Below, piece by piece: positions 1-8,091 of a stretch of 22,574 nt of DNA. The translations under genes were made by a program, and so were the position numbers. This DNA is from Syntrophaceae bacterium UBA5764 (GTDB lineage: Bacteria > Desulfobacterota > Syntrophia > Syntrophales > Smithellaceae), in the NCBI GenBank assembly GCA_002418825.1, contig DIEW01000006.1:289-22862 (forward strand). The letters run 5' to 3'. How positions within the stretch are numbered: the first letter of the stretch is position 1; every line of letters begins with the position of its first letter. The notes beneath the pieces were generated by a model. That model was given only the letters and a program-made list of their open reading frames with translations, ran no database searches and was not told the DNA's origin.

Positions 1-351
1 GCCCGGGCCCTGGCCCAGGAACCGCGAATCATGCTTCTCGATGAACCGACGGCCTTTCTGGATATCCGGCATCAGGTGACATTTTTAAATCTTATCAGAA
101 TGTTAAATATAAATGAGGGCCTGACGGTCCTGGCCGTCACCCACGACATCAACCTCGCCGCCCTTTATTGCGATCGGATCATCCTCTTGGGGAAGGGAGG
201 GATACAGGTCATCGGTTCTCCCGCCGATGTGGTGACGGAAGAACATATGCAGGCGGTTTACAACACCCCGGTCTTTGTCGATCGGCATCCCGTCACCGGC
301 GTGCCCCGGGTGACGCCAAACATAGCATCAGTCATCGGAAAAAGAGACTGA
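1..351 (+). CDS. btuD: ABC transporter ATP-binding protein, BtuD/FecE type (5' truncated by window)
   Basis: The reading frame is open from base 1, so only the C-terminal 116 residues are present and the true start lies outside. Walker B and the D-loop are visible near the left edge (IMLLDEPTAFLD), followed by the switch histidine in LAVTHDINLA. Walker A, the Q-loop and the signature motif are outside. The fragment matches ATPases that energise FecCD-type importers of cobalamin, heme or ferric siderophores across the inner membrane. The cobalamin riboswitch and BtuB-like receptor immediately downstream favour B12; a siderophore role is the main alternative. G+C in the first 300 bases is about 55 percent by hand count, higher than in parts of the next gene. 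The stop codon lies only a few bases before the riboswitch, so the two are probably co-transcribed or the riboswitch promoter lies inside this gene. Confidence 0.9.
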   Translation, partial: ARALAQEPRIMLLDEPTAFLDIRHQVTFLNLIRMLNINEGLTVLAVTHDINLAALYCDRIILLGKGGIQVIGSPADVVTEEHMQAVYNTPVFVDRHPVTGVPRVTPNIASVIGKRD

Positions 352-355
352 TCCA

Positions 356-502
356 AGAGAGTCCTTCGGATAACGGAAGCCGGTGAGATGCCGGCGCTGC
401 CCCGCAACTGTGAGCGGAACGAAATCCACGGTATGCCACTGGGGTTCCCCGAGGAAACCCGGGAAGGCGTGGAAAGTAGGATGCCGCAAGCCAGGAGACT
501 TT
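356..502 (+). promoter_or_regulatory. Cobalamin (AdoCbl) riboswitch aptamer
   Basis: The conserved core blocks of the cobalamin riboswitch family occur in the right order: GGAAGCCGGTG at 375-385 with its CCGG partner at 391-394, then GCTGCCCCGCAACTGT at 396-411, and the B12 box GCAAGCCAGGAGACT at 486-500. A short P1 closing pairing (AGTC near 359-362 with GACT at 497-500) brackets the aptamer, so the 5' limit is approximate. The element sits between the ABC ATPase and the TonB-dependent receptor and should repress the receptor when adenosylcobalamin or a related corrinoid is bound. The family is normally found ahead of B12 transport or synthesis genes, which supports naming the next gene btuB. 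Confidence 0.95.
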
Positions 503-512
503 ACGGTGGTTC

Positions 513-547
513 AACTTACTTTAATCCCGAGGGGGAAAGGAGAAGTT
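513..547 (+). promoter_or_regulatory. Candidate Shine-Dalgarno sequestering hairpin (riboswitch expression platform)
   Basis: Three paired blocks enclose the ribosome binding site of the receptor gene: AACTT (513-517) with AAGTT (543-547), CTTT (519-522) with AAAG (536-539), and CCC (526-528) with GGG (531-533). Small internal loops separate the blocks. The Shine-Dalgarno AAAGGAG (536-542) lies inside the structure and no U-run follows, which suggests translational rather than transcription-termination control. Pairing was done by eye; no folding energy was computed. Confidence 0.5.
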
Positions 548-549
548 CC

Positions 550-2583
550 ATGAAAAAGTTATTTGTTCCCATTCTATTTATCTTACTTGTTTTTTCCGCA
601 ATATCATCAGCTGAAGAAAAAAATGATGAGCAGCCTGTTGTAAAACTGCAGGAGGTTGTGGTTACCGCCACGCGTGACGAGCAGGAAATCCGCAAAACAC
701 CGGCTAATGTAACGGTAATTACCTCGGAAGAAATTGAAAAATCAGGAGCGACCACTGTTGTTGAGGTGCTGGACAAACTGGAAAGTGTTTATTTCCGTTC
801 TTATAGCGGTAATTCTTCGCAGTCCGTCATTGATGTGAGAGGCTTTGGCGGAGAAAATCCTTATGGCAAAACTGTGATTATGCTCGACGGCAGACGATTA
901 AACAGGGCAGACATGGCCTCGATTAATTGGCTGCAGATGCCCGTGAACAACATCGAGAAAATTGAAATTGTCCGTGGTCCGGGCAGTGTTCTTTACGGTG
1001 ATGCAGCCATTGGCGGTGTTATCAATATCATAACAAAAAAGGGCGAGGGTAAGCCAACAGTGAATACTTCAGTAATCGAAGGAAGCTACGGCCTGCACAA
1101 CGAAAGCGTAGGCATTGTTGGGGCGACGGGTAAATGGACGTATGCTGTAACCGGTGAAAATAACGCGATTGATGGCTATAGGGATCGTTCCGAATATAAA
1201 GCGTTGGGCGGCGGTTTCGATTTGGGTTACGCGGCGCATGATTTGTTCAATGTTTCGCTCGGCGCGTCTTTTAACCGGATTGATTATCAGTTGCCCGGAG
1301 CTTTGACGAAAACACAAATGGAACAGAACCGGCGCCAGTATCAGCCGGGATGTAATGATGATGACGGACGTGACAATTTTACCAATGTTAATCTTGGCGT
1401 AAAATCCTTCTGGGGGTCTTTGGGGCGGTTTGAAGCGAACTTTCTTTACGGAAGAAAAGATTTGCAAATTAATATGTCATCCTGGTTCACATATGCAGAC
1501 ACGGCATCTGATATTTATGGTATTTCTCCAAAATATGTGCTCGAGAAAGAAATATTCGGATTCAGAAATAAGCTTGTGGCCGGCTTGGATTATTATAATG
1601 AGCCTTATAAAAAAGAATTTTTCACTACCCGTGAAAGGACATTTAAAAACAGCATGGCCGATTTAGAGCGGGAAAGCATCGGATACTACATACGTGATGA
1701 ATTAAGCATTTTAAGAAACCTGATTTTAAGTGCCGGTTATCGGTATGAACGCACGAAGATTGAAGGAACATTAAATGATGTCTTCGCGCCCGGCAATAAT
1801 TTTGATAGTGAAAAAACATACACCTCACAATCCTACGAAGCGGGGATCACCTGGCTTTGGGGCAAAAAATCTAGATCATTTGTCAAATACGCAACGGTTT
1901 ACAGGATTCCTTTTCTTGACGAGATTGCGGGATTTAACGGCGCCGGCGGTGGCTTTCTCACGACGCTGGAGCAGGAAAAAGGAAAGAACATGGAAGCGGG
2001 TACGGAATACTGTCCGTGGGACAATCTGAAAATAGGCTTAACTCTTTACCGAATCGACATGAAGGATGAAATAGAGTATGTTGGTTTTTTCCCGACAGGT
2101 TATAATCAAAATGTCGGTAAAACCCGGCATGAGGGCGTGGAGACCTATTTTTCCTATCTCTGGCCGCAATATTTTAAAATTTACGGCAATTTCACCTACC
2201 ATAAAGCCACGTATGAAGACGGGCAGTATAATAAAAAAGAAATACCGATGGTGCCCCGATATTTGGCAAATGCTGGTCTGGAAATTTATTTGCCTTACAA
2301 CATAATGTTGAAGCCGGAAGTCAGTTATGTGAGTAAAGCCTATCTCTCTGGCGACTATGACAATAATGCCGAAAAAATTGATTCCTATACGCTGGTGGAT
2401 GTTTATCTGCAATATAAACCGGCTTTGGGCAGATTGAGCATGACCGTGTTTGCGGGTATAGAAAATCTTCTGGATGAGGAGTATTCATCATTCGGTCTGG
2501 ACTACGAGCAGTGGGGTATGCCTAATGCTTATTATCCCATGCCTGGTAGAATTTTTAAGGGAGGCGTCTCTTTTGAATTTTGA
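550..2583 (+). CDS. btuB: TonB-dependent outer-membrane receptor, BtuB-type (cobalamin)
   Basis: This 677-residue outer-membrane beta-barrel probably imports cobalamin or corrinoids using TonB energy. The start is the ATG at 550, preceded by AAAGGAG and followed by a classic signal peptide (MKKLFVPILFILLVFSAISSA, cleavage likely before EEK). The mature N-terminus carries a TonB box (EVVVTATR), then a plug domain (ITSEEIEKSG, VRGPGSVLYGDAAIGGVINI), then alternating aromatic-rich barrel strands, and it ends in phenylalanine as expected for BAM-inserted porin-like proteins. The frame is open upstream to 388, but that extension is riboswitch RNA and not coding. Substrate identity rests on the riboswitch and the adjacent ABC ATPase; the barrel alone would fit other ligands. 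A strong terminator follows. Confidence 0.92.
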   Translation: MKKLFVPILFILLVFSAISSAEEKNDEQPVVKLQEVVVTATRDEQEIRKTPANVTVITSEEIEKSGATTVVEVLDKLESVYFRSYSGNSSQSVIDVRGFGGENPYGKTVIMLDGRRLNRADMASINWLQMPVNNIEKIEIVRGPGSVLYGDAAIGGVINIITKKGEGKPTVNTSVIEGSYGLHNESVGIVGATGKWTYAVTGENNAIDGYRDRSEYKALGGGFDLGYAAHDLFNVSLGASFNRIDYQLPGALTKTQMEQNRRQYQPGCNDDDGRDNFTNVNLGVKSFWGSLGRFEANFLYGRKDLQINMSSWFTYADTASDIYGISPKYVLEKEIFGFRNKLVAGLDYYNEPYKKEFFTTRERTFKNSMADLERESIGYYIRDELSILRNLILSAGYRYERTKIEGTLNDVFAPGNNFDSEKTYTSQSYEAGITWLWGKKSRSFVKYATVYRIPFLDEIAGFNGAGGGFLTTLEQEKGKNMEAGTEYCPWDNLKIGLTLYRIDMKDEIEYVGFFPTGYNQNVGKTRHEGVETYFSYLWPQYFKIYGNFTYHKATYEDGQYNKKEIPMVPRYLANAGLEIYLPYNIMLKPEVSYVSKAYLSGDYDNNAEKIDSYTLVDVYLQYKPALGRLSMTVFAGIENLLDEEYSSFGLDYEQWGMPNAYYPMPGRIFKGGVSFEF

Positions 2584-2613
2584 TATTGCTACTTAAAAAT
2601 TCATATATCTGAA

Positions 2614-2654
2614 GATATGGCGGGGGAAAATATTTTCTCCCGGCCATATCTTTT
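2614..2654 (+). terminator. Rho-independent terminator after btuB
   Basis: A long inverted repeat is visible: the left arm at 2614-2630 (GATATGGC, GGGGG, AAAA) pairs with the right arm at 2633-2650 (TTTTCTCCCGG, CCATATC), giving about 17 base pairs with one bulged C and one G-U pair. It is followed by TTTT. It lies 30 bases after the btuB stop and separates cobalamin uptake from the biotin transporter operon. Confidence 0.85.
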
Positions 2655-2788
2655 AAAAATCTATTGTATCAAGCATAATTTTATAGCATTAAATTTACAT
2701 TTAGTTTAGTTATATTCCGGCAAGCGGTACGGTTAAGTAAAGCTGAAATGTATTGTGGGAAAATGTTTGTAATGTTGAAATCTGAAAA

Positions 2789-3349
2789 TTGAAAAATATT
2801 CTACAAGAATTTATGCCAGCAGACAGGAAACCGATAAAAGGAATTGTTTATGCGGCGCTTTTCGGCGCGCTTACCGCCGCGGGAGCGTTTATCATCATCC
2901 CCGTGCCGCCCGTGCCCATCACCGCGCAGACATTTTTTCTCAATGTTGCCGCCTCTCTCCTCGGCGGTCCGCTGGGCGCAACCAGTCAGTTTATTTATGT
3001 AATGCTGGGGGTGGTAGGGGTTCCGGTTTTTGCCGGCGGTAAAGCCGGGTTAGGTGTTCTTTTCGGACCTACCGGAGGATATTTGATCGGCTTTATTGTT
3101 GCGGCCTTTGTTATCGGAATACTGGCAAAGATGAAAAAAGATACGGGCGTTTTCTGGTATATTTTTTCCATGCTCATTGGTATGGTGATCATAGATGCAT
3201 TTGGTACCATCCAGCTTTCTCTTGTGGCCGCGTTAAGTTTAAAAAAGGCGTTCGGTGTTGGTGTTTTGCCGTTTCTCCCTGGCGATATAACTAAAATTGT
3301 TCTCGCTGCGATAGTCTCTTCAAAACTGAAAGGACGAATAAAAATTTAG
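2789..3349 (+). CDS. bioY: BioY, substrate-binding S component of ECF biotin transporter
   Basis: BioY binds biotin in the inner membrane and delivers it with the BioM ATPase and BioN transmembrane protein. The 186-residue product is almost entirely hydrophobic, with about six membrane segments and the family hallmark stretches near the N-terminus (ALFGALTAAGAF, then PVPPVPITAQTF) and in the middle (GVPVFAGGKAGLGVLFGPTGGY). The PITAQT and GGxxGP patterns are typical of BioY. The start is uncertain: TTG at 2789 gives the longest product, while ATG at 2813 gives MPADRKPIKG; neither has a strong Shine-Dalgarno. The bioM gene begins 9 bases after the stop. No convincing BirA operator or biotin-responsive element was recognised upstream. 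Confidence 0.95.
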   Translation: MKNILQEFMPADRKPIKGIVYAALFGALTAAGAFIIIPVPPVPITAQTFFLNVAASLLGGPLGATSQFIYVMLGVVGVPVFAGGKAGLGVLFGPTGGYLIGFIVAAFVIGILAKMKKDTGVFWYIFSMLIGMVIIDAFGTIQLSLVAALSLKKAFGVGVLPFLPGDITKIVLAAIVSSKLKGRIKI

Positions 3350-3358
3350 GATTGTTCT

Positions 3359-4186
3359 GTGATAAGTTTTAAAAATGTTCATTATCGTTATGAACCTGAA
3401 GGAATAGAAGCGCTGCGAGGCGTTTCACTGGAAATAAAAGATCATGAACATGTCGTGTTAATCGGGCCGAACGGCTGTGGAAAAACCACGCTTATTCAGC
3501 ACCTGAACGCTTTATTGCTGCCTGCGGTTGGCTCGGTTACGGTTGATGGTTTGGATACGCAGCAGGCGCATAATCACGCCAAAATCAGAACGCTGGTGGG
3601 GATGGTTTTTCAAAATCCTGATAATCAAATTATCGGCACGACTGTCGAGGAAGATGTTGCCTTCGGGCCGGAAAATTTGCGCCTGCCGCCGGCGGAAATC
3701 AGGAAAAGAGTGGCAGAAGCCCTGGACAGGGCCGAAATCGGCGATTTGTCCTTGCGCAATATTGAAAACTTATCGGGAGGCGAGAAAAGGCTGGTGGCTA
3801 TTGCGGGAGTTCTAGCCATGCGACCGCGGTACATTGCCTTCGATGAGCCTACGGCTTTTTTGGATCCGGCGGCTGCTGATCGTGTCCTGGAAATTATTGA
3901 TAAACTGCGCCAGGAAGGAATAGGTATCATTCATATTACACATAATATGGCGCAAGCGGCGTTAGCTGAGCGGGTTGTCGTGATGAATAGAGGAATTATA
4001 TTTCTTGATGGCACTCCCCGGGAAATTTTTGGAAAAGCCGATGAATTGCAACAAATCGATATCCTCCTGCCTCAGGTAACTCAAATTTTAATCAAGCTGC
4101 GAAAATCAGGCTTGCCCGTGTGCACGGATATCGTGAATGTTGACGAGGCCGTCGGTCAGATACAGGGATTGATTAAAAAAGCGTGA
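3359..4186 (+). CDS. bioM: BioM, ATPase of ECF biotin transporter (EcfA family)
   Basis: This is a complete 275-residue ABC ATPase that powers biotin uptake with BioN and BioY. Visible motifs are Walker A GPNGCGKTT (36-44), the Q-loop in FQNPDNQ (Q85), the signature LSGGE (138-142), Walker B ending in FDEPTAFLD (161-169) and the switch His in THNM (H194). FQNPDNQ is characteristic of the ECF/CbiO ATPase subgroup. The start is GTG at 3359, with TAGGA upstream. The stop overlaps the next gene start by 4 bases. CbiO for cobalt or nickel is the main alternative from the ATPase alone, but bioY is adjacent and no cbiM or nikM is seen. Confidence 0.93.
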   Translation: MISFKNVHYRYEPEGIEALRGVSLEIKDHEHVVLIGPNGCGKTTLIQHLNALLLPAVGSVTVDGLDTQQAHNHAKIRTLVGMVFQNPDNQIIGTTVEEDVAFGPENLRLPPAEIRKRVAEALDRAEIGDLSLRNIENLSGGEKRLVAIAGVLAMRPRYIAFDEPTAFLDPAAADRVLEIIDKLRQEGIGIIHITHNMAQAALAERVVVMNRGIIFLDGTPREIFGKADELQQIDILLPQVTQILIKLRKSGLPVCTDIVNVDEAVGQIQGLIKKA

Positions 4187-4986
4187 GTTTGCCTATGTAT
4201 GACACAGGGACGTTCATTGCCGGGCAAACCCTTATTTACAAACTTGATCCGCGCGTAAAATTGGCTTTTACTGTCACGTTAAGTATTTTTATCTTGTGGG
4301 CATCGCCCCTGCCGATTTTTTCCCTCGGCGTAATTTTGCTTCTTACGGCGTTGACAAACGGCATCACCCTGCGAACGGTTGGGCAATCTGTGAGACCGCT
4401 TTTGCTTTTTATTATATTAATTTTTCTGGCGCATGCCCTGTTTGCTTCTGAAGTTGAAGGCGCTTTGTTTGTTTCCTATTTGGGGATTTCACTCGGCGGT
4501 ATACAGGGCGGATTTATTGCCGTATGGCGTTTTTTGTGTTTGATTGTCGCCGCGGTCTTGTTAACCATGACTACGGCACCTTCCCGGCTCGTTGCGGCGA
4601 TTAAGTACTTTTTGCATCCGTTGAAATTTCTGCGCGTACCGGTTGAGGACATTGCGGTGATGATTACGCTGGCACTCAGGATGATGCCGGCTTTACTGCT
4701 GCAAAAAAAGAAAATAGAGAGGGCGCAAATAGCGCGGGGTGGCGGACTGCGCCGGTTTGGTCTTTGGGTCCGCGCTAAATATTTTCTTTCGTTGGTGTTG
4801 GGTGTTCTGCTCGGCACTTTCCGGCGTGCCGATGAATTGGCTTTGGCTATGGAGGCAAGGGCCTACGCGCGGGGAGAAAGAACATCAGCAGTAGAATTGA
4901 AAATAAGACAAGTTGATTATCTCGCTATTTTGTTATTTTGTTTGATGATCATTATTTTTATAGCATTAAATCTTTTTTTAAGTTAA
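4183..4986 (+). CDS. bioN: BioN, transmembrane T component of ECF biotin transporter
   Basis: This 267-residue EcfT-family integral membrane protein couples ATP hydrolysis in BioM to the BioY substrate protein. The N-terminus has the usual family start (G-Q-T-L-I-Y-K-L-D-P-R-V-K-L, 14-27), followed by several hydrophobic helices. The two short cytoplasmic coupling motifs are visible: A-R-G (184-186) and A-R-A followed by Y-A-R-G (225-231). The GTG start at 4183 overlaps the bioM stop (GTGA), indicating translational coupling; ATG at 4195 is an alternative. The last segment is a C-terminal membrane helix ending at the stop. Confidence 0.93.
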   Translation: MSLPMYDTGTFIAGQTLIYKLDPRVKLAFTVTLSIFILWASPLPIFSLGVILLLTALTNGITLRTVGQSVRPLLLFIILIFLAHALFASEVEGALFVSYLGISLGGIQGGFIAVWRFLCLIVAAVLLTMTTAPSRLVAAIKYFLHPLKFLRVPVEDIAVMITLALRMMPALLLQKKKIERAQIARGGGLRRFGLWVRAKYFLSLVLGVLLGTFRRADELALAMEARAYARGERTSAVELKIRQVDYLAILLFCLMIIIFIALNLFLS

Positions 4987-4996
4987 ATTACATTTC

Positions 4997-5848
4997 ATGA
5001 ACATAAAATGGTTTTTGGTGGATACGGTTCAAAAATGGACGCGCGCGGTTGAAGATATTGGAAAAGCTGCTATCCTAAGCATTGACACGGAATATGATTC
5101 ATTCCGCTATTTCAAGGAAAAACTCTGTTTGCTTCAGATTCATGCCTGCGGCACAACTTATATTTTTGACCCGCTGAATGGGTTTGATTTGTCTTTTTTA
5201 GGGAATTTTTTTCATAATCGGCAAATATTGAAAATTCTTCACGCCGCGGATAACGATATTCGTCTGCTCAAAAGAGACTATTCGTTTGATTTTGAAAATA
5301 TTTTTGACACGCACCGGGCAGCTCTGCTTTTGGGATTCAGGCAGTTGTCTCTGGACAGGATGATTGTGCAATTCGTGGGGATTGAGTTGAAAAAAAACAA
5401 GAAGGTGCAACGTTCGCGATGGGACATGCGTCCGCTGACCGATGAACAGCTTAACTATGCCGCGCAGGATGTCGCTTATTTGTCTGCGCTTTACGAGAAG
5501 CAATTAATACGGTTAAGAGAAAAAAGTCTGGAAAATGAAGCGCTGAAAGCATTTTCTAAAATAGCGTCCTGTAATTGGCGTGAAAAAATCATTGACCGTC
5601 TTGGATACACAAAGGTACAGGGTTATAAGTCTCTCAGTCAGAAGCAAAAGGAATTTTTCAGGAAGCTCTATTTCTGGCGATTTCGCCGGGCGAAAGAAGA
5701 AAATCGCGCCGTTTTTATGTTTCTGCCCGACAAAACAATGCTTGAGCTCGCACAAAACCCTCATAACCTTCATGAATGTTTAAAACCGGAAAAGCTTGAA
5801 CGATATGGTACCGAACTGAAAGAGATAATCAAAAAATATTCGGCGTAA
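4997..5848 (+). CDS. rnd: Ribonuclease D (3'-5' exoribonuclease, DEDDy family), short form
   Basis: RNase D trims the 3' ends of tRNA and other small RNA precursors. Catalytic motifs visible are Exo I D-T-E (D30, E32), Exo II HAADNDIRLL (D87 likely catalytic) and Exo III YAAQD (Y154, D158), which define the DEDDy group. The C-terminal third has one HRDC-like region (YFWRFRRAKEENRAVFMFLP, after residue 215). At 283 residues it is shorter than E. coli RNase D (about 375), which has two HRDC domains. It starts 10 bases after bioN with no strong Shine-Dalgarno, so it is probably read through from the biotin operon, though no functional link is known. It converges on lpd with a gap of 25 bases and no recognisable terminator. 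Confidence 0.88.
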   Translation: MNIKWFLVDTVQKWTRAVEDIGKAAILSIDTEYDSFRYFKEKLCLLQIHACGTTYIFDPLNGFDLSFLGNFFHNRQILKILHAADNDIRLLKRDYSFDFENIFDTHRAALLLGFRQLSLDRMIVQFVGIELKKNKKVQRSRWDMRPLTDEQLNYAAQDVAYLSALYEKQLIRLREKSLENEALKAFSKIASCNWREKIIDRLGYTKVQGYKSLSQKQKEFFRKLYFWRFRRAKEENRAVFMFLPDKTMLELAQNPHNLHECLKPEKLERYGTELKEIIKKYSA

Positions 5849-5873
5849 CCGTCGGTAAACCGTTAGTGGGAAT

Positions 5874-7217
5874 TCAGTCGCCGATTAACGCGCCGAAAAT
5901 TTCACTCAGCGCCGGATGCGGGATCACCCATTGACGTAATTGTTTTTTTGTCATTCCGTTGGATATGGCCAGAGTCAGAGGAGAGATAAGGTCCGCGGCA
6001 TTATTGCCGCAGATGGTGGCGCCGGTTAACTTATCGTTCCGGAAAAATGCTTTAACGAATCCTTTATTTTCCAATTCCATGCGCGCGACAGCGTTGGTGC
6101 TGTAGTCGGATTTGATTATTTGCACGTCCGCGTCTTGTTGAATAATGCCGATGCGCGCTATTTGCGGATGACCGTAAACAACGGACGGAATGAGGTTTTC
6201 GTTGTATACATATGAATCAAATCCGCATATATGCCTCGCGGCAACTTTACCCTGCATTGTTGCCCGATGAGCAAGCATCAAACCGCCGGTGACATCTCCG
6301 ACAGCATAAACGCCGTTGACATTTGTCATCATGTTTTTATCGATTTTTATTCCTGTGTTTGTATATTCGATTCCCAGTCTTTTTAATTCTTCTTCATAAA
6401 GTAGCGGCTGCCGTCCGGTGCATAAAAGCGCATAATCTGCGTTTTTCTCGAATTGTTTGTCGCTTATTCGTGCTTTGGCCGTAACATTTTTGCCTGTATC
6501 ATTCAGACTTTCGAGTTTTGTGGAAGTATGAATGTCAACGCCCAGACGCGCCAATTCCTGGTGCAGCAATTGAGCCGCTTCCTGATCTTCGAAAGGCAAA
6601 ACTCTGTCCAGAAGTTCAATTAGGGTTACTGCTGAGCCAAGTTCGGCAAAAAACGTCGCGAATTCGATACCGATGACGCTGGCTCCGACAATAATGATGC
6701 TTTGGGGAATATTTTCAGTATTGAGCAAGCCATCGGAAGTTAAAATTCTTTCCGACAGATTTATTCGCGGTAACAGTAGCGGCTGCGAGCCCCAGGCGAT
6801 TATGATATGTTTCGCGGATAATAATATTGTGTTTCCTTTATCATCCGTGTAGCGAACTTCCTGCGGAGAGATAAGTTCACCGGTGCCGAATTTCATTTCC
6901 ACCTGCGCGTCCGTGAGAGCTTTATGGGCGCCCAGCGCCGCAATTTTTACCGCTTGCTGCTGGTGCTTTTTTATCGCGGTAAAATCAATTGACGTTCCGG
7001 AGGTGTTTATTCCCAGCCTTTTGAACTTCTTCATGTCTGCGAACGCTTTGCTGCACGTAAGCAGTGCTTTGGTGGGAATACAGCCGCAATTGGCGCATGT
7101 ACCCCCCCATCCTTCTCTTTCAAGGATGAGTACGCGCTTTTTATCTGCCGCTGCCGCCGCGGCGGCCATACCTCCCGGACCTCCTCCGATCACGATCAAG
7201 TCGTATTGTTCCGCCAT
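5874..7217 (-). CDS. lpdA: Dihydrolipoamide dehydrogenase (E3 / L-protein)
   Basis: This FAD- and NAD-dependent enzyme reoxidises the dihydrolipoyl arm of GcvH. The 447-residue protein has the N-terminal dinucleotide motif GGGPGG (11-16), the redox-active disulfide motif GGTCANCGCIPTK (38-50; C41 and C46 form the pair), a second Rossmann motif around VIGIEFATFFAELGS, the FAD-contact VYAVGDVTGG, and a C-terminal catalytic H434/E439 in HPALSE. Two points are unusual: an extra Cys44 sits inside the redox motif where most E3 proteins have Val, and the residue before the catalytic HP is Pro rather than the common HxHP arrangement. It is also slightly shorter than typical E3 (about 460-475). It is the last gene of the gcv operon, 9 bases after lipA, with GAGG overlapping the lipA stop region. 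Confidence 0.93.
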   Translation of the reverse strand: MAEQYDLIVIGGGPGGMAAAAAAADKKRVLILEREGWGGTCANCGCIPTKALLTCSKAFADMKKFKRLGINTSGTSIDFTAIKKHQQQAVKIAALGAHKALTDAQVEMKFGTGELISPQEVRYTDDKGNTILLSAKHIIIAWGSQPLLLPRINLSERILTSDGLLNTENIPQSIIIVGASVIGIEFATFFAELGSAVTLIELLDRVLPFEDQEAAQLLHQELARLGVDIHTSTKLESLNDTGKNVTAKARISDKQFEKNADYALLCTGRQPLLYEEELKRLGIEYTNTGIKIDKNMMTNVNGVYAVGDVTGGLMLAHRATMQGKVAARHICGFDSYVYNENLIPSVVYGHPQIARIGIIQQDADVQIIKSDYSTNAVARMELENKGFVKAFFRNDKLTGATICGNNAADLISPLTLAISNGMTKKQLRQWVIPHPALSEIFGALIGD

Positions 7218-7226
7218 GTCAACCTC

Positions 7227-8090
7227 TTACCGATGTGTTTGCGCCGCATGATATGAACTTCGCACCAATGGCCCTGATTCTACGTGCTGAAAGCCTTTTT
7301 GATAAGCAATTTCTTTAAATTCGGCGAATTCATCTGGGCGATAATATTTTTTTACTGGCCAGTGATTTAATGTCGGTTGCTGGTACTGCCCGATGGTAAG
7401 CCGCAAACAGGAAGCGGAGATTAAATCGTCCATCAGGCGCAGAATATCATCACGCGTTTCGCCGAGCCCCACCATGAAACCGCTTTTGGAAACGATGGAT
7501 GTTTGTGAAACAAACCGCAGCAGATCAAGCGAAAGTTCATAATTGCCTTGTGGCCTCAACTGACGAAATAAAGGTTGTGCGACTTCCATATTATGATTGA
7601 TGACGTTGGGCCCTGCTTTAATAATTTTTTCCAGCGCCGCGAGATTTCCCCGAAAATCGGGAAGCAGCACTTCGATTTTAATCTGCGGCATGTGTTTGCG
7701 CAAGCGGGTGATACAATCGGCAAAATATTTCGCACCGCCATCAGGGAGATCATCGCGGGTAACGGAAGTGATGACCGTATAGCTCAGTTCCATTGTTTGT
7801 ACAGCGTTAACGAGGTGCTCGATTTCCTGTGTGTCCACAGGTTTTGGTTTGCTGTGCGCCACATTGCAATAAAGACAATTGCGTGTGCAGATGTTACCCA
7901 TGATTAGAAATGTTGCCGTGCCGCTTTCAAAACACTCGGCAATATTGGGGCAGGCGGCCTCCTGACAAACGGTATGCAAATGTAGGCCGGCCAGAGTAGT
8001 TCTGATACCGTGGCTTTGGCGGGCATACGGAGGCGGAACCTTCAGCCACTGCGGTTTACGTAGAAACTGCTTGTGCGTTTGTGTGTTCAT
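7227..8090 (-). CDS. lipA: Lipoyl synthase (radical SAM)
   Basis: LipA inserts two sulfur atoms into protein-bound octanoyl groups to form lipoyl cofactors, here most likely on GcvH. The start is the ATG at 8090, one base after the gcvPB stop (TGA-C-ATG); the frame is open further upstream but that part overlaps gcvPB. In the 287-residue product the auxiliary cluster cysteines are C42, C47 and C53 (CQEAACPNIAEC), and the radical SAM cluster cysteines are C68, C72 and C75 (CTRNCLYC). The C-terminal RSSYHA supplies the conserved serine that ligates the auxiliary cluster. No octanoyltransferase (LipB, LipM) or lipoate ligase is in the window, so octanoylation must be provided elsewhere. Confidence 0.96.
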   Translation of the reverse strand: MNTQTHKQFLRKPQWLKVPPPYARQSHGIRTTLAGLHLHTVCQEAACPNIAECFESGTATFLIMGNICTRNCLYCNVAHSKPKPVDTQEIEHLVNAVQTMELSYTVITSVTRDDLPDGGAKYFADCITRLRKHMPQIKIEVLLPDFRGNLAALEKIIKAGPNVINHNMEVAQPLFRQLRPQGNYELSLDLLRFVSQTSIVSKSGFMVGLGETRDDILRLMDDLISASCLRLTIGQYQQPTLNHWPVKKYYRPDEFAEFKEIAYQKGFQHVESGPLVRSSYHAAQTHR

Positions 8091-8091
8091 G

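Noticed and set aside
388..549. Upstream in-frame extension of the btuB reading frame by 54 codons
   Set aside because: It translates the riboswitch aptamer and expression platform. The ATG at 550 has a Shine-Dalgarno and starts a perfect signal peptide.
2700..2750. Possible BirA-like imperfect repeat (TTTAGTTTAGT and GGTTAAGTAAA) before bioY
   Set aside because: Only 7 of 11 positions are symmetric and the 20-base spacing does not fit the known BirA operator arrangement as I know it.
5849..5873. Bidirectional terminator between convergent rnd and lpd
   Set aside because: Only a four-pair CGGT/ACCG repeat is visible in or near the 25-base gap, with no adjoining U-run.
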